Part shown: one piece after another, positions 32,717-44,039 of the stretch
How the letters are laid out: every line of letters starts with the position of its first letter
Numbering within the stretch: the stretch's first letter is position 1
Assembly: GCA_028753945.1 (NCBI GenBank)
Contig: JAPNXP010000007.1
Span: 4,712,001-4,776,000 of the forward strand
Direction of reading: 5' to 3'
DNA from: Hexactinellida sp. DTS-2022
Taxonomy: Eukaryota; Porifera; Hexactinellida
Length of the DNA stretch: 64,000 bases
Position numbers and translations under genes: made by a program
The notes under the pieces: generated by a model
The model's database searches: none
What the model was told of the DNA's origin: nothing
Seen by the model: only the letters and a program-made list of their open reading frames with translations

Positions 32717-32864
32717 AGAACTCGGATAAGACGTACACTCGGTTAATACCTACTATTTCTTTCAAAGCAAAAATTTATTCTCATAAGTAGGATAGTACAT
32801 AGGATAGTACATACGAACTTTTGTTTCCCGAAGTGGTACGTCTTATCCGAGTTCCACAGTATAT
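32717..32864. mobile_element. Small TIR element, ACTCGGATAAGACGTAC
   Basis: GAACTCGGATAAGACGTAC and GTACGTCTTATCCGAGTTC are near-perfect inverted repeats about 110 bp apart. It lies in the right half of the hAT-like element. Confidence 0.7.
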
Positions 32865-33223
32865 ATTTTAGGCTCCCAACTTTCGTAGGCCTGGGGCACA
32901 GTGCCTCTAGTGCCCTATGGATAATCCGGCCCTGATTGCTGGACATTATGCAACTTTCTGGACATTATGCATTTTGCTGAACATTATGCAAATTGTCTGG
33001 TTGGTATGATGGCATTATGCAAATTGCTACAAAAAACAGCATTTTGCTATTGCCTGGGAAATATGCAAAATGCCCAATTTCGCATATTTTCCATAACATA
33101 ATACTAGCTTAATCTAGATTATACGTAGACACATTGTTTCTAGACTTAACTTCTCAATCTACGTCCAAAATCTTTACTGGTGCAAATAGTAAATCCCAAT
33201 TAAATTAAGTTTATGTTTTTCAG

Positions 33224-33583
33224 GTCAATTCGGAATAAAGACTGGTACTTATACTACTCGGGATTTGCAAAACTTTGCAATATTGACACAGAGTACAACT
33301 CTCTTCTGTTCACCTAGCAGTTCCTCAGTAATAAGTGTTACGTGGAGTTTTTCACCCTACGGCCAGCTAGAAGAAGAAGAAGATTTATCTTCATTAGCTT
33401 CTGTCGTTTCTATTTCTAGAAGTCAATCTTACGGATCATACCGTTACTACTATAATAGATACTCTTACACATATGCAAGTACATTACCTATCAGTATTTC
33501 AAAGTTAGGATATTACTCTTGTAATACACAGTCAGGCTCAAAGAGGTATACGATTCGGCTAACTAAATCAGCTTCGGAAGAAG
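33224..33583 (+). CDS. Ig-like domain exon of a modular receptor or secreted protein
   Basis: The 360-nt exon follows an acceptor (TTTATGTTTTTCAG) and ends at a donor (AAG|GTAGAT). Both ends are phase 1, so the exon encodes a self-contained 120-residue unit. The domain has the Ig pattern: first Cys in TTLFCSP, Trp in VTWSF, and YYSC before the last strands. Open frame beyond 33583 is intron. It is the first exon of the gene I can recognise; a signal-peptide exon must lie upstream. The downstream lectin and EGF/FN3 exons have compatible phase-1 ends, so joining them is likely but inferred. Confidence 0.72.
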
Positions 33584-34664
33584 GTAGATTATATATATAT
33601 CATGCGCGGCGCCAGGTTTTCGAACTGGGGGGGGAACTAATTTTTCAGGGGGGAAAGTTTTCCATCTGTCAGAATTTATCTGAAAACAATGGAGCTACGA
33701 TGAACTTGTCATACTTACAAACTATCCGGGAATATAGGGATTTCATCGAATATCCAGAGATTTTTTTGAAATTATAATGCTTATATACCTGTTACTAAAT
33801 AAGTATTGTCTGTACAAATAATTTTATTCTTCGAAGGAAATAATTATCACAAGTAGTTCCAGAATAACTATAGAACCTACATTTCCAGGTGGTATTTAGC
33901 AATGAAAATCCAGGGAATCCAGGGAATCTCCGTTATCCCCTTATCCAAAATAAAATAACTTGGAATTCTTAAGAAGCAGAAAAAACTGGTTAGATACGGT
34001 TCATAGAAACGTTGAATATCTGAAAGTTTGCATGTAAACGGTAAATGGTGTAAACGGTAATGATACGTGTGTACAAAGTCACATACAAATTATTCCTGCC
34101 AACGCCAGGAGATTTTACCCATGGTCCACCCGTTCAGATACGTATTTTCTCAAATGGACTCCACAAACTCAGTATATCACTTCTGACAGTGACTATGATC
34201 TGTATTTAGTAATATAATGTATTTCGAAAGTATTTGTTGTTTTCGCCATTTTGGGACCAAAACATTTTATGAGTTTTCGACAATACATACTACATGTTAC
34301 AATTATATTCTTAAAGTCGGTTGATAATCGTGTTAAGGCTTATATTCGAAAAAGATGTTTACTCTGGGCAGTGGTAATAAATTTGTATTTGCTACTTTGG
34401 GTGGGGATATAATATATACATATGTTCTCGATGAAAATCGAGCGAGCGTAGCTAGCGATCTAAAGTTTTTAGACATTAAAGCCTCTAGAAATGTGTCCAG
34501 GGAAATGAATCAATTTCCAGGGAATTCTTGGCATGAGTCCAGAGATTAGCCTGGGTGAAGTTATCACATATGATTTTAACTTGAGAATACCCTAAAATCG
34601 TAACAACCCTGCGGGGGGTCAGAATTTAAACTAAGGTGGGGCCGTGGGGTGTGGCTGAATTATA

Positions 34665-35400
34665 TATACGAGCCCTTCGGTCTCGGTCGCTTTGCAACAG
34701 ATCGGTGCTACGCACCTCAAGTTAACGGCCGCTGTGCGGCCTTACTCTCACACTTTCTACCATGGAAATTGGTAGAAAGGGACGTTATGATTTTGAATTT
34801 TCATTAATTTTTGTTTACCTATTTGTGTAAACAACAACAACAAATATTCACATTAGAATTTTATAAACGCGAAATTCGTATTCAGCATACTTGTTTATCA
34901 ATAATACCCGTTGAAAGCTAACTTCTAGGTTTATTTTGAATTCTCATTAATTTGTTTACCTATTTTGTGTAAACAACAACAATAAATATTAATATTAGAA
35001 ATTTATAAGTGCGAAATTCGAAATCAGCATACTTGTTTACCAATTATAAGTTATCATTTGTTTACCAATTGTAACATTTGAAAGATAGTTTATACCTCAT
35101 ATATAAATGCGGTTTCTATTCCCCCATCACTTTAATACAATCCGGACCAGGCTTTCATCCAGGCAAGATTTTCGACGCGCCTAGATTAAGTTTGAGCTCG
35201 CTCATACGCGCCTAAAATACTCAATTTGTATTACGTCTATGGGCGTATCTCTCGATTTTCGCGCGCCTAGAAAAATTTCCTTCCAAAATTACGCGCCTGG
35301 AGGCGCTACGCGTACGCCTAGATGAAACCATGATCCGGACAGACAAACAAACAAACAAACAAACACACAACAATCGAGATTTAATAATATAGATTATGTT
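34665..35400 (+). mobile_element. Second copy of the 10255-type composite repeat
   Basis: The layout is the same as at 10255: CGAGCCCTTCGGTCTCGG head, GGCCGCTGTGCGGCC hairpin, about two copies of the roughly 140-bp TGCGAAATTCG unit, then TTTAATACAATCCGGAC and the AATCGAGATTTAATAATA tail. A hAT MITE (35148-35332) is inserted exactly at ATCCGGAC. A CAAA microsatellite precedes the tail. The element lies in the intron before the first lectin exon. Confidence 0.65.
35148..35332. mobile_element. hAT-type MITE (CAGGCTTTCATCC family), copy 3
   Basis: Ends CAGGCTTTCATCCAGG and CCTAGATGAAACCATG; exact 8-bp target duplication ATCCGGAC (35140-35147, 35333-35340). The empty site is visible in the paralogous repeat at about 10845-10852, confirming the insertion boundaries. 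Confidence 0.92.
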
Positions 35401-35432
35401 ACAAAATATTTATGATTAAATTTATTATCTAG

Positions 35433-35819
35433 GCTGTAAAGGAGGTTATTGCTTTGGAGTTTTCTTACCAGACAGAGCAATTAATTGGGCTACTGCTCAG
35501 TCCAATTGTAAATCATGGGGAGGAGATTTAGCTTCAATTAGGTCAATAGGAGAAAAGGATTTTATTTTGAGTTTGGGAGACTCAAGCTTTGTGTCTTGTT
35601 GGATAGGACATCATGATAGATATAATGAAGCTAATACCAACTCTACTCTATTCGTATCAGTTGGAGAAGGCTTGAGTTTGTATAGAAACTTTGTTGATAA
35701 TCAACCTGATAACCGAAATGGGAATGAGGATTGTGTTATGCTAGGAGACTGGAGAGAAGGAGGGTGGAGTGATACTTCTTGTTCCTCAACACTAAGTTGC
35801 TACGTATGTGGTAAACAAA
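35433..35819 (+). CDS. C-type lectin-like domain exon 1
   Basis: The 387-nt exon lies between an acceptor (TTATTATCTAG) and donor (AAA|GTAAGT), phase 1 at both ends, 129 residues. CTLD hallmarks: CKGGYCFGVF start, INWATAQSNC, a WIG motif (CWIGHHDR), QPDN then NEDCVML, and WSDTSC...CYVC. The QPD triplet (about 35702-35710) is the calcium/galactose-type sugar motif; the usual WND is WSD here, so calcium-dependent binding is possible but unproven. Probably extracellular recognition. Confidence 0.85.
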
Positions 35820-36022
35820 GTAAGTAGTATTAAGAAATACAGACGACCCGATTAAGCGGAGAAATCTACTAACCGGTGAATCTATTAAGCGGAGTCGACT
35901 GTAGTATAATCAGTTTAATCATTGATGGAGCTAGTGTAAGGGTGTCAAATTTTCTGGAATTTACGTTATTTAACTTTCGAACGGCTCCTATATTAGAAAT
36001 CATTTAATCGATCTTTCCATAG

Positions 36023-36397
36023 ACTGCAAAAGTGGATCTTGCTTTGAAGTGTTCACTCCAAACTCAGGTATTAACTGGGAATCTGCTCAGTCACAGTGTG
36101 AGTTGAAAGGAGGCTCTCTCGCTTCAATCAGATCAGAACCAGAGGAAAAGTTTCTACTCAATTTAATGACAGATATCAACAGTCCTTGCTTGATCGGTTT
36201 AAATGATCGTAATAGAGAAGCTGGTGCCGATCCTAATCGGTATGTCTGGGAAGATGGTAGTCGATCAGTCTATAGACATTTTCGTAATCAAGTAGTAACA
36301 CAGGATAGAGATTGTGTAGCTCTATCTTTGGAATATGGTTCATGGATTAATGCAGATTGCAGTGATTTCTACACGTGTTATATTTGCAGAGGGACTG
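36023..36397 (+). CDS. C-type lectin-like domain exon 2
   Basis: The 375-nt exon between TTTCCATAG and CTG|GTAAGT is phase 1 at both ends, 125 residues. It aligns with the previous exon (INWESAQSQC, LASIRS, CLIGLNDR, DRDCVAL, CYIC), pointing to a tandem duplication. The sugar-binding QPD/EPN position is NQVVTQ, so this copy probably lost classical calcium-dependent sugar binding. The frame extends past the donor by chance. Confidence 0.85.
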
Positions 36398-36814
36398 GTA
36401 AGTCTTGCATTCATAAATATAATTTACTATCTAAGACAAATTTTTAAACTAAACTGTGAATCAACTTTCTAATGATGACAAACTATATTTTGCTTACATT
36501 CAATAATAAGCATACATCAATGGTGTTCCATGACTGTATGATCAATTGACTTAAATGATTACTAACCCTAAGTTTGAATCCCTAATGAGCACCTATAGTG
36601 AACTCCCATTATAAAGAAGTCAGATTTAACGAAATAACCGCTTATAACGAAATGGAAATTATTCCCCAGAACACTAAATGTATTAATTATTAGAGCTGAA
36701 CCGGATATTTATACAGATAACAATTGTGGTTGAAAGCAGATTTGATATTAGTAAGATGAAAATAGTTATTATATTTAACTAAGAATATGATCTTAGTAAT
36801 AGGGCACTAAGAAT

Positions 36815-37970
36815 TTAGTTAGGAATTTAGTACTGTTGTATGACAGTTTTACTACCATGACAGACTTACTACCTCTATTACTAGTACCATGGATGTTCTC
36901 TATCCATGACAGATTTACTACCTTATATGACAGAATTACTACCCTTTGATCATGACTTGAGTATTACTATGCACTTTTAATGGCTTCTTTCTTTCTTCTA
37001 CTTGACTAAATACAAACAGCATGTATTCAATATAGGAAATATTTACTTGTATCTTTTAAAAAAATTATTGAATTTGACTTGCTCAATTATCTATATAATT
37101 GACATTTCCACATCCGCCTTCCCCGTATTCATTATTCACTAGGTAAATTATTATGTATAGCATTGTGAACGGTATAGCAAATAGATAATTATTCTAACAT
37201 CGGAGATAGGAACTATTAATGGATTTAACAATACATAACCTATGGGAAATCTGAGAATATATTAGCTGTCAAAAACCGTATCGCTCTACTCAATAATAAT
37301 TGCATCACTGAAGCTGTCTGCGTAAAAAGTTGTAGTACGACTATGTATCATGTCAATAACTTCACCAAGTTGATAGCCTGAGGCACGCATTTTAAAATTT
37401 CGTCTCGCGAATTTTGTTGAGTTCAATAAATCGCTCGGCAAAATAACATGGGAAAGAAAATTCACAAGCTTTGAATATTCAGAGATATTGATTATTGTAT
37501 GTTATTTCTTGAATCAAGACTATAATTTGTGTACTTTCTTAAATCGATGAGTAGAATAGATAATATAAATGAATTATCATTTCCTAATATTTTGAATACC
37601 TGCTGTTCATAGGCGTCGTAAATGCAAAGGTCAATCCTTCGGGCCGCCCGGAAATTCCGGGTAAAGTCCGGGTATAGCATTAGTAGCATAGGGGCAACCC
37701 TTCCGGGCCGCCCGGGCGGGTTACGACGCCTATGCTGCTGTTTGTATTTAGTCAAGTAGAAGAAAGAAAGAAGCCAATAAAAGTGCATAGTAATAGTCAA
37801 GTAGAACTAAGAGTTGCGTGATGAGAACTCAAGTCAAGATCAAAGGGTAGTAATTCTGTCATATAAGGTAGTAAATCTGTCATGGATAGAGAACATCCAT
37901 GGTACTAGTAATAGAGGTAGTAAGTCTGTCATGGTAGTAAAACTGTCATACAACAGTGTACTAACTAATA
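36815..37970. mobile_element. TIR element in the receptor intron, with nested hAT MITE
   Basis: About 200-bp arms (left from TACTGTTGTATGACAG to ACTAAATACAAACAGCA; right 37734-37955 inverted) share near-identical sequence with many TACTACC/GACAG motifs. The roughly 580-bp spacer is AT-rich. A second MITE (37608-37734) sits at the inner edge of the right arm. Confidence 0.8.
37608..37734. mobile_element. hAT-type MITE (CATAGGCGTCGTAA family)
   Basis: Ends CATAGGCGTCGTAA and TTACGACGCCTATG; exact 8-bp duplication CTGCTGTT (37600-37607, 37735-37742). The interior is rich in CCGGG motifs. This copy is uninterrupted, unlike the one at 15908. Confidence 0.92.
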
Positions 37971-39057
37971 TTTGTAATTAGATAATGAGAGATTCTTCTG
38001 ATAAATTACATTTAGATCGATTTAGTATGCGGGATCAGATTCATACTGGGTCTGGTTGATTCAAAAACATTGGATAATTGTTGTAAAGTTGTTTTGGCTA
38101 TAGTCAACAAAGCTGATGGGAAGAGCTGATTTTAATTAGTTTTAGTATTTTTAACAATTTCCGGATGTGAATTTTTCATTTCATTCGACAGTGGAGAAGC
38201 ACTGTATGTTTGGGATTCTTCCCACTTGAGATATTGGCATCACACTTGCATAGTGCTCTCGAAGAATCGTGCTTAGAAATTGAGAAGAATGACCAAATTT
38301 CGTTCATGCAGAATATGGAAATAAATAGGATGAAAGTTTATCCCAAATATATGTCAGCTAGACATTGAAATGTGCATACTATTACATATCAATACAGTAT
38401 AGCACATTAATAATCTATTGTTCCATAAACCTTAAAGATAGCAATGAAGAAGTCGATCGTACTGATAATCTAATTTATAATCTCTAGCCTGATAACCGGA
38501 TAATTGGTGACCGGATAACCGGATTCGGCCGGAGCAGAGATTATCTAATCCTGTACAGCTCTATAACTAATACCCGCTTATAACGAATATCCGGATATAA
38601 CGAAGGAATTTACAGTCCAAAGCACTTCGTTATAACGAGAGTTGACTATATTTCATTTTTTGATAACTCTTCATCGAGTTATTACGTTATCATACTAACT
38701 GTACAAAATTTATAATTACTATTTCAAAATTAAATTTAAAAAATATTTTCTCCTCTATGAGGCACGAAGTACCGAGGTTACGCAAACAACATCAGCGAAG
38801 AGTTTGTTGTGTCAACTTGTGTGTATATAAGCTTCGGAAGCCACCAAGCAAACGAAGCCCGCTTGTAATGGTAATGTGGCGTGACCACCATGTTAGTATC
38901 ATTAATTTATACGTATAAATTTTAATCTCGTAGAGGGTGCGAAAGCTGAGGATTAAAAATCTACTGTATACATTTATACATAAATACATACATAGGCAAC
39001 ATAGGGAACATTTGAGCAATTGTAAGATCGAGTATTTATAAGAACTTTTATCTGTAG
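37970..39057. other. Intron sequence before the EGF/FN3 exon
   Basis: The sequence is AT-rich. A degraded pogo-like fragment lies at 38570-38650 (CGCTTATAACGAATATCC). No exon could be supported here, although a small one could be missed. Confidence 0.4.
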
Positions 39058-41336
39058 AGGTTTGCCCAGTCGGATACTACTTCCACACAACTGAGTATGA
39101 CTGTTTGGACATTGATGAATGTTCTTTATCAAACGACTGTGAACATTTCTGTACTAACACAGTGGGAAGTTACATTTGTTCGTGTAGAGATGGATACTAC
39201 CTTTTTAATTTCACTGCATGTGATCTAATATACTTGAATATTGCATTGAATGGCACTAGCAACGCTAGTGATTCAATTAACCTTACTTGGGATACTATAT
39301 ATCGTCCAATTTCCAGGTTAAATAAAATAAACTATAGCGTTTGGATACGAGAAGTTACTTTTGAAACAAACGGACAGTTTGTATTAAAAGATAATACAAC
39401 TAATGTTGAACAGAAATTAGATGGGCTTTTCCCTTACAGAATCTATGAGATATACATAGAAGGGAAAGACAATGAAACTCGGAAATTATCTAATGTAGTT
39501 ACAGTTCGAACATTAACAGATATACCAAGCTCCGCTCCTACACATCTAACTGCATCTGCGACAAATCCTATAACAGTCAGATTGAACTGGACTCCACCTA
39601 GAAGAGAAACACACAATGGAGTGCTGACACAGTATAGCATTCTCTTTTCAAGAATAGATATGAAATTAGAACAAGAAGTATCCGTATCTGCTAGTCTACA
39701 ATCGTACGACGTTACTAATCTAGCTGAGTACACGAACTTTACATTCCGAGTAGCAGCTGTTAACTCTGCTGGTAGAGGGGGATACAGTGAGTATGTGAGT
39801 GCTCGTACTTTGGAGAGTATTCCCACAGCCAGCCCAGTCATTGTCTTCATAGCAAAGTCTCCTACCTCGATCTCACTACAAATGAGACCTCCAAACAACC
39901 TAGAAAATATTAATGGTATTATCACATTCTACCAACTCACATACAACGGGAATAATGTTGACAATAAAGTGAGGAGTTTGAAATGCAGACCAGAATCAGT
40001 TGAGTACTACCTAAATCCAGTCAATGCTAATTTAACAAGACTTGAAGAGGGAGTTGAGTACAACATAAAAGCTAGAGTCTATACATCAGTGGGTGGAGGT
40101 CCATACTCCTCATTTGTAGTAGTTTCAACAACAGAAACTGCTCCCACAGGTCCGCCCTTACAGTTCGCTATTCTCATTCTCTTATCCACAAGCTTAACTA
40201 TCAGTTGGAGTCCACCCGTGTTAAACCTACAGAACGGTATCATCATAGGATATGTTATACACTACCATGGTCTTATTGTAGATATTCAAGAGCGTAACTT
40301 CACTCTAAGATCTTCTCTAACCGATCTAACCAGGTTGGAAGAAGGAGAATTATACGTGATAACAATATGTGCATTAACCAGAGCAGGTGTAGGACCTTGT
40401 TTGGAAGTAGTGAATCGAACTAAAGAGATTCTTCCCAGTCAGCCTCCACAGAATGTAGAGGTAGAAGTGAGTGGATCCACTTCTCTCCTCGTCACTTGGG
40501 AACCTCTCTCGCTAACTGAAAAGAACGGTGTTATTCTCAGATATAGCATTTTTGTAGTGGGACGAGGTCATGACGCAGCAAAGTATGAACTGAATGCCAA
40601 CTCTACTGCTACCTACTTTACTGTTGAGAATTTAGAAGAAGCCAATATGTACAGTGTTAGTGTATCTGCGGTGAATAGTGCTGGTACTGGGCCTTATTCT
40701 GATATTATAACAGCAGTTACTAATGAGGATATTCCTTCAGCTGCTCCAGATGGAGTGTTTGGTGTTGGCACTGAAACGTTAATTTTGCTAATTTGGGATC
40801 CTCCTGTTGCAATTGATCGAAATGGAGAGATTACTAAGTATGAAGTCATGTATTTTGGTACAACTGTTGATAGGAAACGGCGAATCATGTTAACTACAAA
40901 ATTGAGAGCTGTTATTGGTAATCTTAACTCTGGAGATATTTATCAGATTAAAATTCGTGCTTATACATCCCAAGGACCAGGTCCATTCTCAGTGATTGTT
41001 CCTGTTAAAACCTACGAAAGAACCCCAACAGCTCCGCCTACTAATATAACGTTAATCTATGTGTCTTCAACACAAATTCGCGTTACTTGGCAAGACATAC
41101 CATTAACACATAAGAATGGAGCTATTCTTGGCTGTGATATTTGTATTTCTACTGTTAATGAAACCAATAGTGAAGAGATCATTGCTATAAGAGAGGAAGT
41201 AAGAACTTATACTATAAAGAATCTTGTGCCTAACACCAATTATTCAATTAAAATTAGAGCAAGAACTCTACCTGGGCCAGGTCCATACTCTCAGGTCATT
41301 AGTGCTACTACACTGAAGAGTTTGTCTGCTTTGTAA
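39058..41336 (+). CDS. Calcium-binding EGF plus seven FN3 repeats, terminal exon
   Basis: The exon starts after TTTATCTGTAG in phase 1 and runs open to a stop at 41334-41336 (about 759 codons). The first 50 residues form a calcium-binding EGF (DIDEC, then CxxxxGSYxCxC). Then come seven fibronectin type III domains of about 100 residues, linked by (I/T)PxxxP-type joints and showing the typical W (NLTW, NWTPP, SWSPP, TWEP, IWDPP) and (S/T)xxGxGPYS motifs. Many N-glycosylation sequons fit an extracellular protein. No membrane segment follows the last FN3, so either the protein is secreted or another exon is used. Phase matches the Ig and lectin exons upstream on the same strand, supporting one gene: Ig-CTLD-CTLD-EGF-FN3x7. 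Seven FN3 in a single exon is unusual beside one-exon-per-domain upstream. Confidence 0.9.
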
Positions 41337-42750
41337 CCTAAAGTATTTTTGTTAATAATAAGTATTACTATATACTATTACTGAAACTGAATTTTCTTAG
41401 TAAGTGTTCGTTCCCAAGCTGTAGTTTCATTGATAAACTTTAGTGTATATTGTTTTTATATATATGCAAATACTTTTATGTATATTTAATGGCTCCGGAA
41501 ATAGTTTGGGGTCTGGACACTTGAATACTTACCCGGTACAGATTACAAATATACTTGCACACTTATTAACAGGGCCTGATTTATATATGTGGAGCCCAAT
41601 AAATTTCGTTATCAAATTGTTCTTTGTATAGCATAGTTTTCAACAATCTATAAATCAATAGAATAAGTGAACAACATCTGAATACTTTGTTAACGTTTGT
41701 AAGTTTGTACAAATTGTTAATTAATTGATGGTCATTTTTTTGATTGGGTTAGGTGTGTGGGGCTCCGGATGCATTGCCTTAAATCCGGCCTTGTTTATTA
41801 ATGTATTTAAAGTAGTTAGATATTTGTTTAATTCATTTAAGAATGGCGTAAACTCTAGATAGGGCTATAGGGATTGGTAGGGTTTGATCCGGAACTCCTA
41901 ATTAACTAATATCATTTGCATTGAAAAGGCTTAAAAGGGGAGTAAAATAGTGTTCGTGTTAACTGAGATATCGTATTAACTGTCTTCGTACTAACGAGGT
42001 TCTACTGTAAGTCATCTGGAGTTGTTCTATTACGCATTATTTATAAAGTTTAATCGATCACCAAAAATTATTTCCAATCTCGATATTTAATATCGAAACC
42101 AATCGACGATCCGAATGCTAAATCTAGTTCGTTTTGCGATCTTATTACTACGTACGTATGTTGATAATATTATACGTAATAGAAATAATTACTAAATTGA
42201 ATTTGTCCTGAAACAGGAGAATTCATCATGCAAGTATTTTAGTTCGTTAGGAAACGTGAATCTACATACCGATATTAGTATATAGTTTTTCATAGTAGAT
42301 ATACATATTGCTATATTTAACTCAAATAAACTAGTAATGAAACCAATATTGGTGCTTGATAATTTGAAGTGGTGTGAAAACATGCAGATATTAGTAGAGC
42401 CCTTCGGTATCGGGCGCTTTGTGAAGAGTGTGAAGTTAGCAGCGAGTTCCAGCAGCGAAATATGAGCACAACATAACACTTAATAAATCAGGGCCCGTAT
42501 TCACTAAGAAGTTAAGTACATACTTAAGTACATACTTAAGTACGTACTTAGCACTTAAGTACTAAGTAAGTACTTAAGTCATATTCACTAAGATTGGTAT
42601 TCACTATTTAAGTGTGTACTTAAGTACAAAACTTAAGTAACCTACTAAGTTGACTTAAATTCTAAGAATTTTGTTTTATTGACTCTTTAGACGTTGGTGT
42701 TTAATTAGAACATTGTATTAGATTTCTAGTAGTAGCTTTACTTTAGGGGA
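41337..42750. other. 3' flank and repeats
   Basis: Possible 3' UTR, then AT-rich sequence. A pogo-like end fragment lies at 41950-42010 (CTAACGAGGTTCTACTG). At 42425-42480 GTGTGAAGTTAGCAGCGA recurs at 58687. At 42490-42660 many ACTTAAGTAC palindromes follow a GGGCCCGTATTCAC end, a MITE-like cluster. No gene recognised. Confidence 0.5.
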
Positions 42751-42753
42751 AGC

Positions 42754-43535
42754 GTGGCCTACTTAATATACGGCCGTGTATGTCATCGAGAAGGTCAAAC
42801 AAATAGAAGGCCAGTTTATAAATTTCATTCTAGGATAAACTATGCCTCCTATTGTTATTATTTGGGTTGTGTATGGGGTAATCAACCATTGCGAGCCCAA
42901 TGGAACCACTTTTGAGAATCTCAAATTTGTGGTTAAGCTGTTTAGGCGCCATTTAATGATGACGGTAACAATTTATGGCAAAATGAAAAAAAATTCAAAT
43001 ATCATAAATTTCATTTTCTTCCTACTTTCTAATAATTTTATAACAGGAATACTAAATAGGAATATCTTTCATACTCCAAAGGCTATTAAATCACAAAATG
43101 GCGACATTTTAAAAAATTCTAAAAATTCTAAAACAACCACATGCTAAAATACAAGTAGCATCCGATTTACAACTTACTAATTTCGTCCATAAAACGTATA
43201 TTGCTGGTTTATTTATATTCATTCTCATTATATATTCTGAAAATGTATACTAAGTATATTAGCTAATTATCTTCATTTTCTCGTAGTTCTTTAGACTCGA
43301 ATTGTATATTTTGTAAATTTGTGGTGTCATCATTAAATGGCGCCTAAACAGCTTAACCACAAATCTGAGATTCTCAAAAGTGGTTCCATTGGACTCGCAA
43401 TAGTTGATTACCCCATATACAACCCAAATAATAACAATAAGGGGCATAGTTTATCCTATAATTAAATTTATAAACTGGCCTTCTATTTTTTTGGCCTTCT
43501 CGGTGACATACACGGCCGTATATTAAGTAGGCCAT
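42754..43535. mobile_element. Foldback element related to the 26905 palindrome
   Basis: Ends GTGGCCTACTTAATATACGG and CCGTATATTAAGTAGGCCAT share the termini of 26905-27985. Arms of about 220 bp are inverted copies (ATGGCGCC, CCCCATACAC blocks); the interior differs from that element. Open frames in both arms are mirror products. Confidence 0.8.
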
Positions 43536-44039
43536 GCATTATCTCATTATTTGATGACGACATAGTTAATAATTATCTGAGCAAATATTCTAATTTGTGA
43601 GTGCTTATTGATAAAATATGCAATCGTTGGGTAATAATGCTTGTTATAGGTTCTGATTTTGTTACTAGCTAATTATGGCTATTTTAGAGTGTGTCCTACA
43701 ATAAAATTGGCAACGAACAGTGGCCTTACTTGAAATGTAGGTGTAATAATGGAAATAATGACAATATTCGTTCGGGAGTGAAATCTGACGAGGGCGGTGG
43801 AGCTGAAACAAGATTCCAACGAACAGTGGCCTAAACCATGATGACTATAATATTTGCATTTATTCATATGAATTATTATAGCACTTTAATATTTTTTTCA
43901 GGAAGCCATATTCATGCTGCGTTTCATTATTTTGCTGCTTTAATTGGCTTCATATGTCTAAACACTAGTTATTTCCTCTTTTCTTTATGCTTCTCATTTC
44001 ATTATATTAGAAAGATATGAGTTATGGTACTCATTACAA

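Larger units (their letters stand above)
32190..32934. mobile_element. Non-autonomous hAT-like element in the foldback element
   Basis: Ends CAGGGCCGAATTAAGG and GGATAATCCGGCCCTG; exact 8-bp flanks ATTGCTGG (32182-32189 and 32935-32942), matching the host repeat. It contains two smaller elements. No transposase. Confidence 0.88.
31801..33110. mobile_element. Foldback element of GCATAATGTCC repeats with nested insertions
   Basis: Both arms are tandem variants of a roughly 20-bp motif (CAATATGCATAATGTCC) in opposite orientation, with shared outer ends (GTTATGGGCAATATGAGAAA on the left; its inverted form at 33085-33110). The middle is filled by a hAT-like element (32190-32934), which itself contains further elements. 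Confidence 0.8.

Noticed and set aside
33584-33777. Extension of the Ig exon frame
   Set aside because: The frame past the GTAGAT donor contains G-runs and no Ig features; it is intron read-through.
39443-39925. 160-codon minus-strand ORF opposite the FN3 exon
   Set aside because: Antisense shadow of the FN3 repeats.
42840-43147. 101-codon ORF and its minus-strand counterpart at 43259-43447
   Set aside because: Both are mirror products of the inverted arms of the foldback element 42754-43535.
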